From: Atherinomorus stipes
Lineage: Eukaryota > Chordata > Actinopteri > Atheriniformes > Atherinidae
DNA: 64,000 bases
NCBI GenBank assembly: GCA_023101725.1
Contig: JALJCO010013447.1
Span: forward strand, 383,001-447,000
Reading direction: 5' to 3'
Positions 23,901-32,676 of the stretch are shown here, in pieces. The notes beneath the pieces are model-generated. The model was not told where the DNA came from, made no database searches, and saw only the letters and a program-made list of their open reading frames with translations. A program made the position numbers and the translations under genes. The stretch's first letter is position 1. Each line of letters begins with the position of its first letter.

Positions 23901-25735
23901 GCTAAAAGTTACTAGTCTGGGTTAAATGTTACTGGTCTGGGTTAGCTGTTACTGGTCTGGGTTAGATGTTACTGGTCTGGGCTAGAAGTTACTAGTCTGG
24001 GTTAAATGTTACTGGTCTGGGTTAGATGTTACTGGTATGGGCTAGAAGTTACTAGTCTGGGTTAAATGTTACTGGTCTGGGCTAGAAGTTACTAGTCTTG
24101 GTTAAATGTTACTGGTCTGGGTTAAATGTTACTGGTCTGGGTTAGATGTTACTGGTCTGGGCTAGAAGTTACTAGTCTGGGTTAAATGTTACTGGTCTGG
24201 GTTAGATGTTACTCGTCTGGGTTAGAAGTTACTAGTCTGGGTTAAATGTTACTGGTCTGGGTTAGAAGTTACTGGTCTGGGCTAGAAGTTACTAGTCTGG
24301 GTTAAATGTTACTGGTCTGGGTTAGATGTTACTGGTCTGGGCTAGAAGTTACTAGTCTGGGTTAAATGTTACTAGTCTGGGTTAAATGTTACTGGTCTGG
24401 GTTAAATGTTACTGGTCTGGGTTAGCTGTTACTGGTCTGGGTTAGAATGTTACTGGTCTGGGCTAGAAGTTACTAGTCTGGGTTAAATGTTACTGGTCTG
24501 GGTTAAATGTTACTGGTCTGGGTTAGATGTTACTGGTATGGGCTAGAAGTTACTAGTCTGGGTTAAATGTTACTGGTCTGGGTTAAATGTTACTGGTCTG
24601 GGTTAGATGTTACTGGTCTGGGCTAGAAGTTACTGGTCTGGGTTAAATGTTACTGGTCTGGGTTAGATGTTTCTGGTCTGGGCTAGAAGTTACTGGTCTG
24701 GGCTAGAAGTTACTGGTCTGGGTTAAATGTTACTGGTCTGGGTTAGATGTTACTGGTCTGGGCTAGAAGTTACTAGTCTGGGTTAAATGTTATTGGTATG
24801 GGTTAGATGTTTCTGGTCTGGGCTAGAAGTTACTAGTCTGGGTTAAATGTTACTGGTCTGGGTTAGATGTTACTGGTCTGGGTTAAATGTTACTGGTCTG
24901 GGTTAGATGTTACTGGTCTGGGTTAGATGTTACTGGTCTGGGCTAGAAGTTACTAGTCTGGGTTAAATGTTACTGGTCTGGGTTAGATGTTACTGGTCTG
25001 GGCTAGAAGTTACTAGTCTGGGTTAAATGTTACTGGTCTGGGTTAGATGTTACTGTCTGGGTAGAAGGTAAGTCTGGGTTAGATGTTACTGGTCGGGTTG
25101 TGTTCTGGTCTGGGTTAGATGTTACTGGTCTGGGCTAGAAGTTACTAGTCTGGGTTAGAAGTTACTGGTCTGGGTTAGATGTTACTGGTCTGGGTTAAAT
25201 GTTACTGGTCTGGGTTAAATGTTACTGGTCTGGGTTAGATGTTACTGGTCTGGGCTAGAAGTTACTAGTCTGGGTTAAATGTTACTGGTCTGGGTTAGAT
25301 GTTACTGGTCTGGGCTAGAAGTTACTAGTCTGGGTTAAATGTTACTGGTCTGAGTTAGATGTTACTGGTCTGGGCTAGAAGTTACTGGTCTGGGCTAGAC
25401 GTTACTGGTCTGGGTTAAATGTTACTGGTCTGAGTTAGATGTTACTGGTCTGGGTTAGATGTTACTGGTCTGGGCTAGAAGTTACTGGTCTGGGTTAGAT
25501 GTTACTGGTCTGGGCTATAAGTTACTAGTCTGGGTTAAATGTTACTGGTATGGGTTAAATGTTACTAATCTGGGTTAAATGTTACTGGTCTTACTGGAGG
25601 CACGAGCATTATCTTCTGTTTCTTTGTTAGGCCAATCACAGGGCAGCGTTCTGTCTCTTCTCTCTGCAGATGGTGACCAATAGCGTTCCTCTGAAGAGGC
25701 GGCGCTCGCCACTGAAACTTAACAATGACCTTTGA
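8840..25735 (+). CDS. rnf31: rnf31 / HOIP, 3' part (nine exons, partial gene)
   Basis: Exons 8840-8938, 17819-17908, 17986-18079, 19239-19357, 20084-20197, 20309-20375, 20449-20539, 22575-22743 and 25670-25735 join in phase to about 302 residues ending at TGA 25733-25735. HOIP is the catalytic subunit of the linear ubiquitin chain assembly complex in NF-kB signalling; its RBR passes ubiquitin from E2 to a RING2 cysteine and then onto Met1 of an acceptor ubiquitin. Visible here are the end of the RING1-IBR linker, an IBR with all eight metal ligands, RING2 with the catalytic Cys in RGGCLHF (codon 19283-19285), the [13 protein letters not shown] helix start and the C-terminal CQVHYKEGL segment. 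PUB, NZF, UBA and RING1 lie upstream. Introns of 8.9, 2.9, 2.0 and 1.2 kb are mostly minisatellite; the others are about 70-730 bp. Orthology is read from motifs, not an alignment. Confidence 0.92.
9003..10531. repeat. 20-bp minisatellite in rnf31 intron, segment 1
   Basis: Unit GATAGAGACCAGGACACTCA, alternating with a 21-bp form (AGGATACCTCA). Array-like sequence begins within about 12 nt of the exon donor at 8939, first as a divergent version (GACCAGGACCAGGACGCTCA). The array continues at 13082-13627, 14301-14965 and 15160-17690, interrupted by two transposons and one low-complexity block. Confidence 0.97.
10884..11367. repeat. Left arm of long inverted repeat inside the fold-back element
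   Basis: This arm is the reverse complement of 11556-12027 with scattered substitutions. A short frame (ATG at 11123; [15 protein letters not shown]) appears on the plus strand here and on the minus strand in the other arm, which shows the inversion directly. The 188-bp spacer (11368-11555) carries a further direct-orientation copy of part of this arm (about 10985-11130: ATAAACKCCAA, AGACTGAAGTGAT, GAAGGACCGAACTTTATAAT). Confidence 0.9.
11556..12027. repeat. Right arm of long inverted repeat inside the fold-back element
   Basis: Partner of 10884-11367. Together they could form a hairpin with a stem of roughly 470 bp. Confidence 0.9.
12345..12475 (-). other. Possible 3' terminal exon relic inside the fold-back element
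   Basis: On the minus strand a pyrimidine-rich acceptor (GCTCTTTCTAG) precedes an open stretch. That stretch reads either [20 protein letters not shown] or [20 protein letters not shown], depending on frame, and an AATAAA follows near 12357. It may be the last exon of a gene once carried by the autonomous parent. I do not recognise the protein, and chance is quite possible. Confidence 0.25.
12590..13052. repeat. About 34-bp minisatellite inside the fold-back element
   Basis: Units contain GAAGCCTGGCTCTGATACCA and then a C-rich part that varies in length (CCTCCCC to CCTCCCCCCCC) and an AGCACT, AGCAGT or AGCGGT variant. About 14 copies, ending about 25 bp inside the right terminus of the transposon. 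Confidence 0.93.
13082..13627. repeat. 20-bp minisatellite in rnf31 intron, segment 2
   Basis: Same unit as 9003-10531, with a longer period of about 80 bp marked by GATTCCTCATATAGAGACC. Confidence 0.96.
13628..14300. mobile_element. 673-bp MITE in the 20-bp array
   Basis: Terminal inverted repeats: TGCCGTTTCTCAATACAAGT at the left and GGCCGTTTCTCAATATGCGT read inward from the right. The flanks are CAG at 13625-13627 and 14301-14303, the same 3-bp duplication as the fold-back element. No transposase frame. Subterminal regions are rich in short ACTTG, GTAC and TGCGTACTT words. Confidence 0.88.
14301..14965. repeat. 20-bp minisatellite in rnf31 intron, segment 3
   Basis: Continuation of the array, with the CATATAGAGACC higher-order spacing. 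Confidence 0.96.
14966..15160. other. Homopolymer-rich block interrupting the array
   Basis: Long runs of G and A, then T and G, followed by about 40 bp of unique sequence (CGTTTGCATAGATGAGCGGC) before the array resumes. The neighbouring array units are also damaged. It looks more like a sequencing or consensus problem than a defined element. Confidence 0.5.
15161..17690. repeat. 20-bp minisatellite in rnf31 intron, segment 4
   Basis: Continuation to within about 130 bp of the next exon. Damaged units occur at 15300-15315 and 16620-16735. Confidence 0.96.
17819..17908 (+). CDS. rnf31: rnf31 exon: IBR core
   Basis: 30 codons, phase 0 both sides, acceptor CTCTCTTTCAG, donor GTAAGA. Reads [20 protein letters not shown] and then an STCSRCG segment: the second to sixth Cys ligands of the HOIP IBR in their usual spacing. 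Confidence 0.93.
17986..18079 (+). CDS. rnf31: rnf31 exon: end of IBR and IBR-RING2 linker
   Basis: Acceptor CCTCTGCAG, donor GTACGG; 94 nt, leaving phase 1. [13 protein letters not shown] supplies the His and last Cys of the IBR. The linker then has five glutamines from a CAG run (about 18033-18047) and is shorter than I expect for HOIP (about 19 residues to the first RING2 Cys against about 26 in mammals). Confidence 0.9.
18155..18235. repeat. (GGAT)n-like microsatellite
   Basis: GGATGGATGGAAGGATGAAT-type tract 75 bp after the donor of the preceding exon. Confidence 0.9.
18370..19155. repeat. About 31-bp T-rich minisatellite in rnf31 intron
   Basis: Units contain GCAGCATTTTCTTGTTGCAG followed by TTTTTGTTTAT, about 25 copies. 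Each carries a T-rich tract ending in CAG, which has the form of a 3' splice site. The true acceptor of the next exon (CCTTTGGTCCTCAG, ending 19238) is outside the array. Confidence 0.93.
19239..19357 (+). CDS. rnf31: rnf31 exon: RING2 with catalytic cysteine
   Basis: Completes a split Glu codon and ends in phase 0; donor GTAAGT. Reads [20 protein letters not shown] and then [12 protein letters not shown]. The Cys of GGCLHF (codon 19283-19285) occupies the position of the ubiquitin-accepting cysteine of HOIP (Cys885 in the human protein). The surrounding zinc ligands are intact, so the gene looks catalytically competent. Confidence 0.95.
19368..19915. repeat. About 32-bp minisatellite in rnf31 intron, with an 11-bp array island
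   Basis: Units contain TGGTTTACTGGACATGGACT and GGTCTACC. Repetition starts about 10 nt after the donor. At 19670-19750 it is interrupted by about seven copies of an 11-bp unit of the CGGCTCCGTAT type, the same unit that forms the array at 31422-32676. Confidence 0.92.
19918..20047. repeat. About 23-bp minisatellite before the RING2/LDD exon
   Basis: Units of CAGTCTGACTCAGGACCAGA type, five to six copies. Two to three copies of a closely related unit also fill the next intron (20215-20285), on the other side of a 114-bp exon. Confidence 0.9.
20084..20197 (+). CDS. rnf31: rnf31 exon: end of RING2 and start of LDD
   Basis: 38 codons, phase 0 both ends. [20 protein letters not shown] followed by CLYYLRDW matches the last RING2 zinc site and the helical start of the linear-chain-determining domain. 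Acceptor TTTTGCCAG, donor GTAAGG. Confidence 0.94.
20309..20375 (+). CDS. rnf31: rnf31 exon: LDD linker
   Basis: 67 nt entering in phase 0 and leaving in phase 1. Reads [20 protein letters not shown]. It falls in a poorly conserved part of HOIP, so it is supported mainly by its splice sites (CTCTCAG, GTGAGT) and by keeping phase with its neighbours. Confidence 0.8.
20449..20539 (+). CDS. rnf31: rnf31 exon: LDD zinc site, first half
   Basis: Reads [20 protein letters not shown] then [10 protein letters not shown], matching the Cys-rich LDD segment of HOIP. Donor GTAAGA at 20540 splits the Gln codon completed by the next exon (CQ|VHYKEG). Confidence 0.9.
20545..21570. repeat. 44-bp minisatellite in rnf31 intron
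   Basis: Units contain GGTCCCAGCTGGGTCTCAGT and TCAATCCCGGTCTGACTCCA, about 23 copies. The repeat begins within about 5 nt of the exon donor at 20540. A palindromic CCCAGCTGGG lies in many units. Confidence 0.95.
21586..22533. mobile_element. 0.95-kb MITE in rnf31 intron
   Basis: Terminal inverted repeats: AATTCCAATTCCTATCTTAA then CCCTCAATCT at the left (about 21589), and the same sequence with one change (CCTGTCTTAA) read inward from the right (about 22530). No coding frame of note; a GAA-rich stretch lies at 21773-21807. The right end is about 40 bp before the next exon acceptor. Confidence 0.8.
22575..22743 (+). CDS. rnf31: rnf31 exon: LDD C-terminal half
   Basis: Reads [20 protein letters not shown] through LYAHRLRL. 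I end it at 22743 with donor GTGGGT, because the next piece of HOIP C-terminal homology (VPLKRRRS) is in frame at 25670. Without that splice the frame would run on to TGA 22774-22776 with ten extra residues ([10 protein letters not shown]) that do not resemble HOIP. The intron-retained form is a possible alternative transcript. Confidence 0.85.
22815..25590. repeat. 20-bp minisatellite in the last rnf31 intron, about 138 copies
   Basis: Unit GTTACTGGTCTGGGTTAGAT with GTTAAAT, GCTAGAA and CTAGTC variants arranged in 60- to 80-bp higher-order patterns. Unrelated to the 20-bp unit of the earlier intron. A damaged stretch occurs at 25055-25105. Confidence 0.97.
25670..25735 (+). CDS. rnf31: rnf31 terminal coding exon
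   Basis: Acceptor TCTTCTCTCTGCAG, then 21 residues ([20 protein letters not shown] and Leu) and TGA. The VPL and basic RRR ending corresponds to the C-terminus of HOIP, and phase 0 matches the donor at 22744. Confidence 0.85.
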   Translation: MVTNSVPLKRRRSPLKLNNDL

Positions 25736-26039
25736 CCCCTTTGACCCCTGCTCGACCTTTCAGACGTCAGATTCAGCAGAGGAGCCACAAACGTGTCAGG
25801 ACGTCTGGCCACGCCCACAATTGCTGCTGTGACATCAAAGGGGTGGAGCCAAAGACATCGTCAGACTGGTCGTTTCTGATGGGCTCAGTGGTTGCCATGG
25901 AAACAAACAAAATAAGAGGGACCTTGATAAGAAAGCAGTCAATCACAGCTGACTAACCAGCTTTATGTTAACCAGCACTTTAACATGTCTGACAGTGACG
26001 AGCCTCCTCGTCAGTCCAGTGCTGTTTTTCAGCTAACAT

Positions 26040-26385
26040 GCTAACTGGCTAGCACCTGTTAGCCGCTGTTGGCAGGTGTTAGCGGTTATCAGCCACTGTT
26101 AGCAGCTGCTAGCCACTGTTAGCAGGTGTTAGCCACTGTTAGCAGCTGCTAGCCACTGTTAGCAGCTGCTAGCCACTGTTAGCAGCTGCTAGCCGGTATT
26201 AGCCACTGTTAGCAGGTGTTAGCCACTGTTAGCAGCTGCTAGCCACTGTTACCAGGTGTTAGCCACTGTTGGCAGCTGCTAGCCACTGTTAGCAGGTGTT
26301 AGCCACTGTTAGCAGCTGCTAGCCACTGTTCGCAGGTGTTAGCCACTGTTAGCAGCTGCTAGCCACTGTTAGCAGGTGTTAGCTT
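26040..26385. repeat. 20-bp minisatellite in the rnf31 3'UTR
   Basis: Unit GCTAGCCACTGTTAGCAGCT alternating with GTTAGCCACTGTTAGCAGGT, about 17 copies. Each unit carries inverted GCTAGC/GCTAAC and AGCAGCTGCT words, so the transcript could form repeated hairpins. It lies between the stop codon and the poly(A) signal. Confidence 0.93.
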
Positions 26386-26448
26386 TCAGGAGATGACAGC
26401 AGCTGTTTTTTTCAGTCTGTGTCATCCTTTGTTCCGGTTTTAACTGTT

Positions 26449-26458
26449 AATAAATAAA
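26449..26458 (+). terminator. rnf31 poly(A) signal
   Basis: Overlapping AATAAA at 26449-26454 and 26453-26458, about 715 nt after the stop codon, followed by a T-containing stretch. It is the first good signal after the terminal exon. Confidence 0.7.
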
Positions 26459-26859
26459 TCTGTTTCACTACTTGACCCAGACGGCTTCTGCGTTGATGGA
26501 AAGGTTTCGCTGCCAACAGAACCCGGTTCTACCGTCCTGGACTCCAGGACCAGGAAAAAAGGTCTCTCCTGCGCTTTGACTCTCTTCTCAGTTTTGATGC
26601 TTTCAGGCTGTTGTGCTGCGGTATCGCCACTTTCCCTTTTGGTAAGGAAACACGGTGATTGGCTGATAGGAAACCGGAACTTCTGTAGAACGAACCGCAT
26701 TGGAAGGAGAAGAGCGTCATGACAGCGTTAGAAACCGAAACTAAAAAGTTCTGGATTCATGCATTTACGCCAGCAATGAGTGATTTATTCCCATGAAATG
26801 ACCTTTTACCACATTTATACCGCATAGAAAGCATTTTTCTTAGAGAGATTAAAATACAG

Positions 26860-27005
26860 TCAGGTACAGGGCCTTCAAGTGCCGAGGAGTTGGACACATG
26901 TCCAACAGATGTCCCCAAGATAAACACAGCCCTCATGAGACGACTCCAGGTTCCACGGCGGTGCAGGAGAACTTGCACCTTCGGTTGCTATGAGCCAAAC
27001 AGTCC
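26860..27005 (+). pseudogene. Possible zinc-knuckle (gag-like) relic
   Basis: A plus-strand frame reads YRAFKCRGVGHMSNRCPQDK. It fits Cys-x4-His-x4-Cys of a CCHC knuckle, with the first Cys of the motif missing. It is short, followed by stops, and without other gag or pol homology. Chance or a different mobile element is possible. Confidence 0.35.
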
Positions 27006-27298
27006 GAGAGGTGGAAGCTGGCTCAGTGAGGAAAACAGGAGACGGACTCGGTATGTTGGAGCTACGGGGGTCAGTACTGTGTCAGAAAGCATTGGTCAGA
27101 GTGAGGAATGTTCGCCTGCTGTTACGGATGGATCAGACCTCGTGTATCTCATCCTGCTGAGTCTGATGCAGAGGCGACGGCTTTGACTGCCTCAGAGAGA
27201 AGGTACGGATTCAGAACACTCTTCCTCACTTCCGTCTCACATCACCTGACTCAGCGTCCGCTACAGCAGTTTTGGGAAGGGGGGAACATACTGGTTAG

Positions 27299-27366
27299 CT
27301 GATTGGATAAGACATCCGTCTATCACCACCTCTGTTGGTGATAGACAGGTCACATCAACCAATCAG
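27299..27366. repeat. Nested inverted repeat
   Basis: Outer arms CTGATTGG (27299-27306) and CCAATCAG (27359-27366). Inner arms GTCTATCACCA (27318-27328) and TGGTGATAGAC (27336-27346) around a 7-nt loop. The region between rnf31 and the 10-bp array otherwise shows no host gene. Confidence 0.8.
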
Positions 27367-27369
27367 ATC

Positions 27370-27531
27370 TACGAAGCATATACGTACTAACAAAGCAACT
27401 TGGAAAACACGAGCAGAAACAAGCCTCCAGAGCAGCGTTTTCTCTCCTTTCAGTGAAGAAATACTCTGTAACTCCCATAAAGCCTGAGCGATAGCCACGC
27501 TGATGCTGGTTTCATCCGCTGAAGCCGCCAT
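27370..27531 (-). pseudogene. Possible start of a transposon-borne helicase-like frame
   Basis: The minus strand opens with ATG at 27531 and reads MAASADETSISVAIAQALWE, then LQSIS and a degenerate continuation. It recalls the N-terminus of RecQ-like helicase frames repeated in fish genomes, but no helicase motif (GKS/T, DEAH) is present here. This is a weak, memory-based call. Confidence 0.25.
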
Positions 27532-27735
27532 GTTAGACTGAACTGTCGCTTCTCGTTGTGTCACACCTCAGCCCGCCTCAAAGCCAACGTTCGTTTGGTG
27601 AACTGCTCCAAACAAGAAGCCAGACTGATCTGAAAACCTGAAGCTGGCAGGTTTGGGACGGTCGCATCGTCAACCAACACGTGCAGAGAAGCGTTTGGAA
27701 CCAGCACGCGACTCACACCGGAGAGAAGCTGCACC

Positions 27736-30700
27736 ATGAACCTGAACCAGCCTGAACCAGCCTGAACCGACCTGAACCAGCCTGAACCGACCTGAACCAG
27801 CCTGGACCAACCTGAACCAGCCTGAACCAGCCTGAACCAACCTGGACCAACCTGAACCAGCCTGGACCAGCCTGGACCAACCTGAACCAGCCTGAACCAG
27901 CCTGGACCAACCTGAACCAGCCTGAACCAGCCTGAACCAGCCTGAACCGACCTGAACCAGCCTGAACCGACCTGAACCAGCCTGAACCGACCTGGACTGA
28001 CCTGAACCAGCCTGGACCAACCTGAACCAGCCTGAACCAGCCTGAACCGACCTGAACCAACCTGAACCAGCCTGAACCAGCCTGGACCAACCTGAACCAA
28101 CCTGAACCAGCCTGAACCAGCCTGAACCAGCCTGGACTAACCTGAACCAGCCTGAACCAGCCTGAACCAGCCTGGACCAACCTGAACCAGCCTGAACCAG
28201 CCTGAACCGACCTGAACCAGCCTGAACCAGCATGAACCAGTCTGAACCAGCCTGAATCAGCCTGAACCAGCCTGAACCAGCCTGAACCAGCCTGAACCGA
28301 CCTGAACCAGCCTGAACCAGCATGAACCAGTCTGAACCAGCCTGAACCAGCATGAACCAGTCTGAACCGACCTGAACCAGCCTGAACCAGCATGAACCAG
28401 TCTGAACCGACCTGAACCAGCCTGAACCAGCATGAACCAGCCTGAACCAACCTGAACCAGCCTAAACCAGCATGAACCAGCCTGAACCAACCTGAACCAG
28501 CCTGAACCAGTCTGAACCGACCTGAACCAACTTGAACCAGCCTGACCCAGCTTTAACCAACCTGAATCAACTTGAACCAGCCTGAGCCGACCTGAACCAG
28601 CTTGAACCAGCCTGAACCGACCTGAACCAGCCTGAACCAGCATGAACCAGTCTGAACTGACCTGAACCAGCCTGAACCAGCTTGAACCAGCCTGAACCGA
28701 CCTGAACCAGCCTGAACCAGCATGAACCAGTCTGAACTGACCTGAACCAGCCTGAACCAGCTTGAACCAGCCTGAACCAACCTGAACCAGCCTGAACCAG
28801 CATGAACCAGTCTGAACCGACCTGAACCAACTTGAACCAGCCTGAACCAGCCTGAACCGACCTGAACCAGCCTGACCCAGCATTAACCAACCTGAATCAA
28901 CTTGAACCAGCATTAACCAGCCTGAACCAGCTTGAACCAGCCTGAACCGACCTGAACCAGCCTGAACCGACCTGAACCAGCCTGGACCAACCTGAACCAG
29001 CCTGAACCAGCCTGAACCAACCTGAACCAGCCTGAACCAGCCTGGACCAACCTGAACCAGCCTGAGCCGACCTGAACTGACCTGAACCAGCCTGGACCAA
29101 CCTGAACCAGCCTGAACCGACCTGAACCAGCCTGAACCGACCTGAACCAGCCTAAACCGACCTGGACTGACCTGAACCAGCCTGGACCAACCTGAACCAG
29201 CCTGAGCCGACCTGAACTGACCTGAACCAGCCTGGACCAACCTGAACCAGCCTGAACCAACCTAAACCAGCCTGAACCGACCTGAACCAGCCTGAACCGA
29301 CCTGAACCAGCCTAAACCGACCTGGACTGACCTGAACCAGCCTGGACCAACCTGAACCAGCCTGAACCAGCCTGAACCGACCTGAACCAGCCTGAACCGA
29401 CCTGAACCAGCCTGAACCAGCATGAACCAGTCTGAACTGACCTGAACCAACCTGAACCAGCCTGAACCAGCCTGGACCAACCTGAACCAGCCTGAACCAG
29501 CCTGAACCAGCCTGGACCAACCTAAACCAGCCTGAACCAGCCTGAACCGACCTGAACCAGCCTGAACCAGCATGAACCAGTCTGAACCAGCCTGAACCAG
29601 CCTGAACCGACCTGAACTGACCTGAACCAGCCTGAACCAGCCTGAACCAGCCTGAACCAACCTGAACCAGCCTGAACCAGCCTGAACCGACCTGAACCAG
29701 CCTGAACCAGCATGAACCAGTCTGAACCAGCATGAACCAGTCTGAACCGACCTGAACCAGCCTGAACCAGCATGAACCAGCCTGAACCAACCTGAACCAG
29801 CCTGAACCAGCATGAACCAGTCTGAACCGACCTGAACCAACTTGAACCAGCCTGACCCAGCATTAACCAACCTGAATCAACTTGAACCAGCATTAACCAG
29901 CCTGAACCAGCTTGAACCAGCCTGAACCGACCTGAACCAGCCTGAACCAGCATGAACCAGTCTGAACCGACCTGAACCAGCCTGAACCAGCATGAACCAG
30001 CCTGAACCAACCTGAACCAGCCTGAACCAGCATGAACCAGCCTGAACCAGCCTGACCCAGCATTAACCAACCTGAATCAACTTGAACCAGCATTAACCAG
30101 CCTGAACCAGCTTGAACCAGCCTGAACCGACCTGAACCAGCCTGAACCAGCATGAACCAGTCTGAACCGACCTGAACCAGCCTGAACCAGCTTGAACCAG
30201 CCTGAACCAACCTGAACCAGCCTGAACCAGCATGAACCAGTCTGAACCGACCTGAACCAACTTGAACCAGCCTGAACCAGCCTGAACCGACCTGAACCAG
30301 CCTGACCCAGCATTACCCAACCTGAATCAACTTGAACCATCATTAACCAGCCTGAACCAGCCTGAACCAGCTTGAACCAGCCTGAACCAACCTGAACCAG
30401 CCTGAACCGACCTGAACCAGCCTGAACCAGCCTGAACCAACCTGAACCAGCCTGAACCAGCCTGAACCGACCTGAACCAGCCTGAACCAGCCTGAACCAG
30501 CCTGAACCGACCTGAACCAGCCTGGACCAACCTGAACCAGCCTGACCCAGCATTAACCAACCTGAATCAACTTGAACCAGCCTGAACCAGCCTGAACCGA
30601 CCTGAACCAGCCTGAACCAGCCTGAACCGACCTGAACCAGCCTGAACCAGCCTGAACCGACCTGAACCAGCCTGAACCAGCCTGAACCGACCTGAACCAG

Positions 30701-30920
30701 CCTGAACCAGCATGAACCAGCTTGAACCAGCCTGAACCAGCCTGAACCGACCTGAACCAGCCTGAACCGACCTGAACCAGCCTGAACCAGCCTGAACCGA
30801 CCTGAACCAGCCTGAACCAGCATGAACCAGCTTGAACCAGCCTGAACCAGCCTGAACCGACCTGAACCAGCCTGAACCGGCCTGAACCAGCCTGAACCAG
30901 CCTGAACCAGCCTGAACCAG
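27736..30920. repeat. 10-bp minisatellite, about 318 copies
   Basis: Unit CCTGAACCAG with variants CCTGAACCGA, CCTGGACCAA, CATGAACCAG, CTTGAACCAG, CCTGACCCAG and CATTAACCAA. A longer composite block (CCTGACCCAGCATTAACCAA, then CCTGAATCAACTTGAACCAG) recurs near 28871, 29851, 30051 and 30541, with variants near 28541 and 30301, which shows block duplication. All three minus frames stay open (repeating V-Q-A-G-S-G-W-F-R-L); these are artefacts. Confidence 0.97.
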
Positions 30921-31408
30921 CTGCTTCCTGAATGTCCTCCCTAACCCCTCATTCACTACATATCAGACTATCTAGTGTCCTCATTCTGCCTGTGATTCGG
31001 ACACGAAGCTGACTACTTTTTTCTCGCCGCAAATCATGTGATTATCAGCTGTCACCGTGGCAACCACAGCGGCACTCAGGACGCACGAAAAGATTTAATT
31101 CCAAATTAAATCTGTTATTTTAAATGAAGGTATTTTATTTACTTATATTGTGTTTAATCTCTTTTCTGACGTTTTTTTCTCCTTTTTTTCTGCCACTCAA
31201 TGTGTCCAACACCTCACAATTCAGCTCTCCTGACCGCAATGCATTGTGGTCTATATTGTCCCATCTAGGGACCATTGAAGCTCACTAGTTATCAAGATGC
31301 ATTGTGGGTAACTTTGAGTGCACTACTTTTTTCTTTCTGGACATTCGGACACCCCTACAAAATGTCGTGATCCCTATATAGGGAATAGAGTGGACATTCG
31401 GACACAGC
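30921..31408. mobile_element. MITE-like element between two arrays
   Basis: The ends are loosely inverted: GCTGCTTCCTGAATGTCC at the left, GGCTGTGTCCGAATGTCC read inward from the right, with further partial match inside. It contains TGCATTGTGG and GCATTGTGGG words. No coding frame and no clean target duplication, because repeats lie on both sides. Confidence 0.55.
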
Positions 31409-31421
31409 CAAAGTCTGCTTC

Positions 31422-32676
31422 AGCTCCATATCACCTCCATATCACCTCCATATCGGCGGCATATCACCTCCATATCACCTCCGTATCGGCTCCGTATCGA
31501 CGCCGTATCGACGCCGTATCGACGCCGTATTGGCTCCGCATCACCTCCGTATCAGCACCGTATCGGCTCCGTATCGACGCTGTATCACCTTCGTATCACC
31601 TCCGTATCACCTCCGTATCAGCACCGTATCGGCTCCGAATCGACGCTGTATCACCTTCGTATCACCTCCGTATCAGCACCGTATCGACGCCGTATTGGCT
31701 CCGCATCACCTCCGTATCACCTCTGTATCACCTCTGTATCACCTCTGTATCGGCTCCATATCACCTCCGTATCGGCTCCGTATTGACGCCGTATCACCTT
31801 CGTATCGGCTCCATATCACCTCCGTATCGGCTCCGTATCTGCTCCATATCGGCTCCGTATCAACTCCGTATCTGCTCCGTATCACCTCCGTATCACCTCT
31901 GTATCACCTCCGTATCACCTCCGTATCGGCTCCATATCACCTCCGTATCGGCTCCGTATCTGCTCCATATCGGCTCCGTATCAACTCCGTATCTGCTCCG
32001 TATCACCTCCGTATCACCTCCGTATCGGCTCCATATCACCTCCGTATCGGCTCCGTATCTGCTCCATATCGGCTCCGTATCAACGCCGTATCGGCTCCGT
32101 ATCGGCTCCGTATCTGCTCCATATCGGCTCCATATCACCTCCGTATCGGCTCCGTATCGGCTCCGTATCACCTCCGTATCACCTCCTTATCTGCTCCGTA
32201 TTGGCTCCGCATTGGCTCCGTATCACCTCCGTATCGGCTCCATATCACCTCCGTATCGGCTCCGTATCTGCTCCATATCGGCTCCGTATCTGCTCCGTAT
32301 CACCTCAGTATCGGCTCCGTATCAACGCCGTATCGGCTCCGTATCGGCTCCGTATCTGCTCCGTATCACCTCCGTATCGGCTCCGTATCACCTCCGTATC
32401 GGCTCCGTATCACCTCCGTATCACCTCCGTATCACCTCCTTATCTGCTCCGTATTGGCTCCGTATAGGCGCCATATCACCTCCATATCACCTCCTTATCT
32501 GCTCCGTATTGGCTCCGTATAGGCGCCATATCACCTCCATATCACCTCCTTATCTGCTCCATATTGGCTCCGCATTGGCTCCGTATCACCTCCGTATCAC
32601 CTCCGTATCGGCTCCGTATTGGCTCCGTATAGGCGCCATATCACCTCCATATCGGCGCCCTATCACGTCGTTTCGG
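31422..32676. repeat. 11-bp minisatellite, about 114 copies
   Basis: Units CACCTCCGTAT, CGGCTCCGTAT, CTGCTCCGTAT and CAACTCCGTAT. Eleven-residue periodic frames (SAPYRLRITSV type) are artefacts. The same unit occurs as a short island at 19670-19750 inside an rnf31 intron. Confidence 0.97.

Noticed and set aside
27561..30956. Minus-strand frames with repeating GSGWFRLVQ-like sequence, resembling a repeat protein
   Set aside because: Every frame of a 10-bp unit gives the same peptide in rotation; there is no non-repetitive domain attached.
31422..32676. Coding potential of the SAPYRLRITSV periodic frame
   Set aside because: Eleven-residue period equals the 11-bp unit read in three frames; no non-repeat domain.
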